Of a DNA stretch of 41,938 nucleotides, positions 40,357 to 41,938 are shown piece after piece. Both the position numbers and the translations under genes were made by a program. Below the pieces are notes generated by a model. That model did no database searches, had not been told where the DNA came from, and worked only from the letters and a program-made list of their open reading frames with translations. The number at the start of each line of letters is the position of its first letter. The stretch's first letter is position 1. The stretch is from Prosthecobacter sp. (GTDB lineage Bacteria > Verrucomicrobiota > Verrucomicrobiia > Verrucomicrobiales > Verrucomicrobiaceae). The stretch lies in the NCBI GenBank assembly GCA_021733925.1, contig JAIPJY010000058.1, positions 1 through 41,938 of the forward strand, in the 5' to 3' direction.

Positions 40357-41316
40357 TCAATTTCCCATCCAAGCATCCGCCGTCAGGCCGCCGCGGGAAC
40401 GCAGCTTCTGCAAGCCCCAGCTCATCATAATCCGAGCGTCCTCCCAGATGTACTTCGTCTTGGTGCCGAGCTGCACGAGAATGACCTCACGGCTACCGCT
40501 GGCGGCACTGGAGATCAAACAGCGCCCGCTGGCCACGGTGTAGCCGGTTTTCATGCCATTGCATTCGGGCATGACACCCAGAAGGTCATTAGTATTCGAG
40601 AGCGTGATCACACGCCCATCTGCACGCCGGAAGCTAAAATACTTCCGCCGCACTACATCACGAATCACGGTGTTGCGATATGCAGACATTGCCACCCGGG
40701 CCATGTCACGTGCAGTAGAGTACTGTCCGCTGACCGTGAGGCCGTGAGGGTTTTTGAAGTTGGAATTCGAACAGCCCAGTGCGCGCGCCTTGGCATTCAT
40801 TTTGGCGGTGAAAGCGCTGATGCTGCCCGCATTGTCACGAGCCAATGCATTGGCCACATCGTTCGCGCTCTTCACTAGAAACGCATAGAGGAGCTCACGG
40901 CGCGAGTACGACTCCCCAGGTTTGATGCCCAGCCGTGTCGGCTCCACGGCCACATCGGAGGACTGCACGCGCACCATTTTGTCGAGATTTCCGGTGTCCA
41001 GCACCACCAAGGCGGTCACCAGTTTCTGCGTGCTGGCCACGCCGCGTGCCGTTTCAAAGCTGCGCCCCGCCAGATGCTGACCCGTACGTGCATCCAGCAG
41101 CAAGTAGGAGGCGGCACGGATCGAAGGACCGGAGGTGGCCACGAGCATGGGCCGCTCAGGCAGCAGCACAGGCATGATCTGAGCACTGTCCCCCTGGGCA
41201 TACATGTGCTGGGAATTCGGCGCGACGGGGATGGCACGCACCACGCCCTGGTCTGCACAACTTGCCAGCAGCCCAGCGGCCGCGCCTGTCATCAAAAATT
41301 GGATCAATCTCATCAT
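40357..41316 (-). CDS. D-alanyl-D-alanine carboxypeptidase-like serine hydrolase (S11), lipoprotein
   Basis: 319 residues. Lipoprotein signal MMRLIQFLMTGAAAGLLASC with Cys20. A penicillin-binding-protein fold follows with all three active-site motifs: SxxK as STQK in RGVASTQKLVTALVVLD, SxN in LVKSANDVANALARDN, and KTG in CNGMKTGYTVASGRCLISSA. It probably trims the terminal D-Ala of peptidoglycan stem peptides in the periplasm. It lacks the C-terminal amphipathic membrane helix of PBP5, its anchoring being through the lipid. Start ATG 41316 (second ATG next to it). It is divergent from the partial chaperone gene, with about 130 bp between. Confidence 0.92.
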   Translation of the reverse strand: MMRLIQFLMTGAAAGLLASCADQGVVRAIPVAPNSQHMYAQGDSAQIMPVLLPERPMLVATSGPSIRAASYLLLDARTGQHLAGRSFETARGVASTQKLVTALVVLDTGNLDKMVRVQSSDVAVEPTRLGIKPGESYSRRELLYAFLVKSANDVANALARDNAGSISAFTAKMNAKARALGCSNSNFKNPHGLTVSGQYSTARDMARVAMSAYRNTVIRDVVRRKYFSFRRADGRVITLSNTNDLLGVMPECNGMKTGYTVASGRCLISSAASGSREVILVQLGTKTKYIWEDARIMMSWGLQKLRSRGGLTADAWMGN

Positions 41317-41446
41317 TATGAAGGAACGCCAGACCTGCCCGCAGTTTTCATGCCTTACAAAGCAACCATGGCAAACTGCATCTAGGCCACCCCGAGTTTG
41401 TTGTCAAACCTTGCACCCTCCGCGAGGCGCTCCATGTTCGGCCCAT

Positions 41447-41938
41447 ATGGCACTTATCATCAACGGCGAACAGATCGACGACGAAATCATCGAGGCGGAA
41501 TTCCGCCACATCAAAGGCCACTACGAGCGCACCCTCCAGGTGGCCTGCTGTGAGCGTGACCCTGAATTTCGCGGCATCGCGAAGGACAACCTCACCTCCC
41601 GCGCCCTCCTGGGCCAGGAAAGTCGCCGCCGTCACCCCGAAGTCTCTGAGGCTGATGTCACCGCGCGCCTGACGAAGCTCATCGACGAGGCCGGTGGTGA
41701 AACGCAGTTCTACATGAACATCGGCATGCAGGTCAAAGACGAGGCCGTTGTGCGTGAGAATGTCGCTGGTGGCGTCAGGCTCGACAAAACATTGCAGGAA
41801 ATCTACGCCCCGGAACCGGAGCCGACCGAGGCCGAGCTGAGGTCCTGCTACGAGGCCAATCTCAAGCACTACATGTCCGAGGAGGAGATTCAGGCCTCCC
41901 ACATCACCAAAAGTCTCCAGGGCGCCACGAGCCGCCAG
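41447..41938 (+). CDS. SurA/PpiC-type peptidyl-prolyl isomerase, 5' part (runs off the window)
   Basis: The frame is open from ATG 41447 to the window end (164 codons). It begins MALIINGEQIDDEIIEAEFR, the typical opening of SurA_N/parvulin proteins. Charged helical segments follow (AKDNLTSRALLGQESRRR, EADVTARLTKLIDEAGGE). A PEPEPTEAELRSCYEANL hinge leads to MSEEEIQASHI, the usual start of the parvulin domain, so the catalytic domain lies beyond the window. No signal peptide is seen, so a cytoplasmic trigger-factor-like or nitrogen-fixation NifM-like role is possible. It is the second parvulin-family gene in the window. Confidence 0.85.
   Translation, partial: MALIINGEQIDDEIIEAEFRHIKGHYERTLQVACCERDPEFRGIAKDNLTSRALLGQESRRRHPEVSEADVTARLTKLIDEAGGETQFYMNIGMQVKDEAVVRENVAGGVRLDKTLQEIYAPEPEPTEAELRSCYEANLKHYMSEEEIQASHITKSLQGATSRQ

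Overview
The window looks like a chromosomal segment of a Verrucomicrobiota bacterium, most likely Verrucomicrobiaceae or a Prosthecobacter-like relative. Grounds are the GC-rich coding sequence, a PEP-CTERM surface protein, a DUF1501 protein with a Tat leader, a DUF1080 protein, an ECF-type sigma factor, weak or absent Shine-Dalgarno sequences, and several families of short dispersed hairpin repeats between genes. No phage, plasmid backbone, rRNA operon or CRISPR array is seen. About 41 protein genes and two tRNAs (Gln-TTG, Leu-CAG) can be supported.

Layout. 1-2.1 kb: a gene-poor start with a degraded small reading frame, a dispersed repeat, a LysM/amidase-type wall hydrolase and a 329-bp MITE-like element whose target duplication falls on the stop codon of the next gene. 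2.1-6.4 kb: a minus-strand export operon (outer-membrane TolC-type lipoprotein, HlyD-type adaptor, MacB/LolD-type ABC ATPase) with no permease gene. 6.5-10.3 kb: divergent sigma factor, two unknown proteins, a secreted dimethylformamidase-like protein, a small DUF883-like membrane protein and a Cys-rich small protein. 10.4-16.1 kb: Na+/Ca2+ exchanger, beta-hydroxyacid dehydrogenase, P2-type cation ATPase and a membrane-anchored parvulin. 16.2-19 kb: a PEP-CTERM protein that may carry an internal thioester domain, then a protein joining an MbnP-like copper-binding domain to an MbnH/MauG-like di-heme domain. 19-24.7 kb: repeat, tRNA-Gln, a solitary deviant P-loop NTPase, PTS enzyme I, a TPR protein and a secreted hydrolase. 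24.8-30.5 kb: lipoprotein lipase-like hydrolase, DUF1080 protein, gluconokinase and a large AddB-like nuclease. 30.5-31.1 kb: repeats and a duplicated piece of the nuclease gene. 31.1-36.3 kb: dapB, a kinase-like protein, folK, an unknown membrane protein, nnrD/E fusion, menaquinone methyltransferase. 36.3-41.9 kb: tRNA-Leu, prenyltransferase-fold protein, DUF1501, zinc-ribbon membrane protein, a D,D-carboxypeptidase-like lipoprotein and the 5' end of a SurA/PpiC-type chaperone.

How the genes work together. Envelope functions dominate: wall remodelling (LysM amidase, carboxypeptidase-like protein), secretion folding (two parvulin-family proteins), tripartite export, and exported enzymes. Housekeeping genes for lysine/peptidoglycan precursors (dapB), folate (folK), NAD(P)H repair (nnrD/E) and menaquinone are scattered rather than clustered. 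Ion handling is concentrated at 10.4-15 kb (CaCA exchanger and P-type ATPase).

The most unusual item is the MbnP-MbnH single-chain protein at 17241-19025. It suggests a self-contained version of the copper-protein/kynurenine-forming pair normally encoded by two genes. All statements come from reading the sequence by eye; no database search was run.
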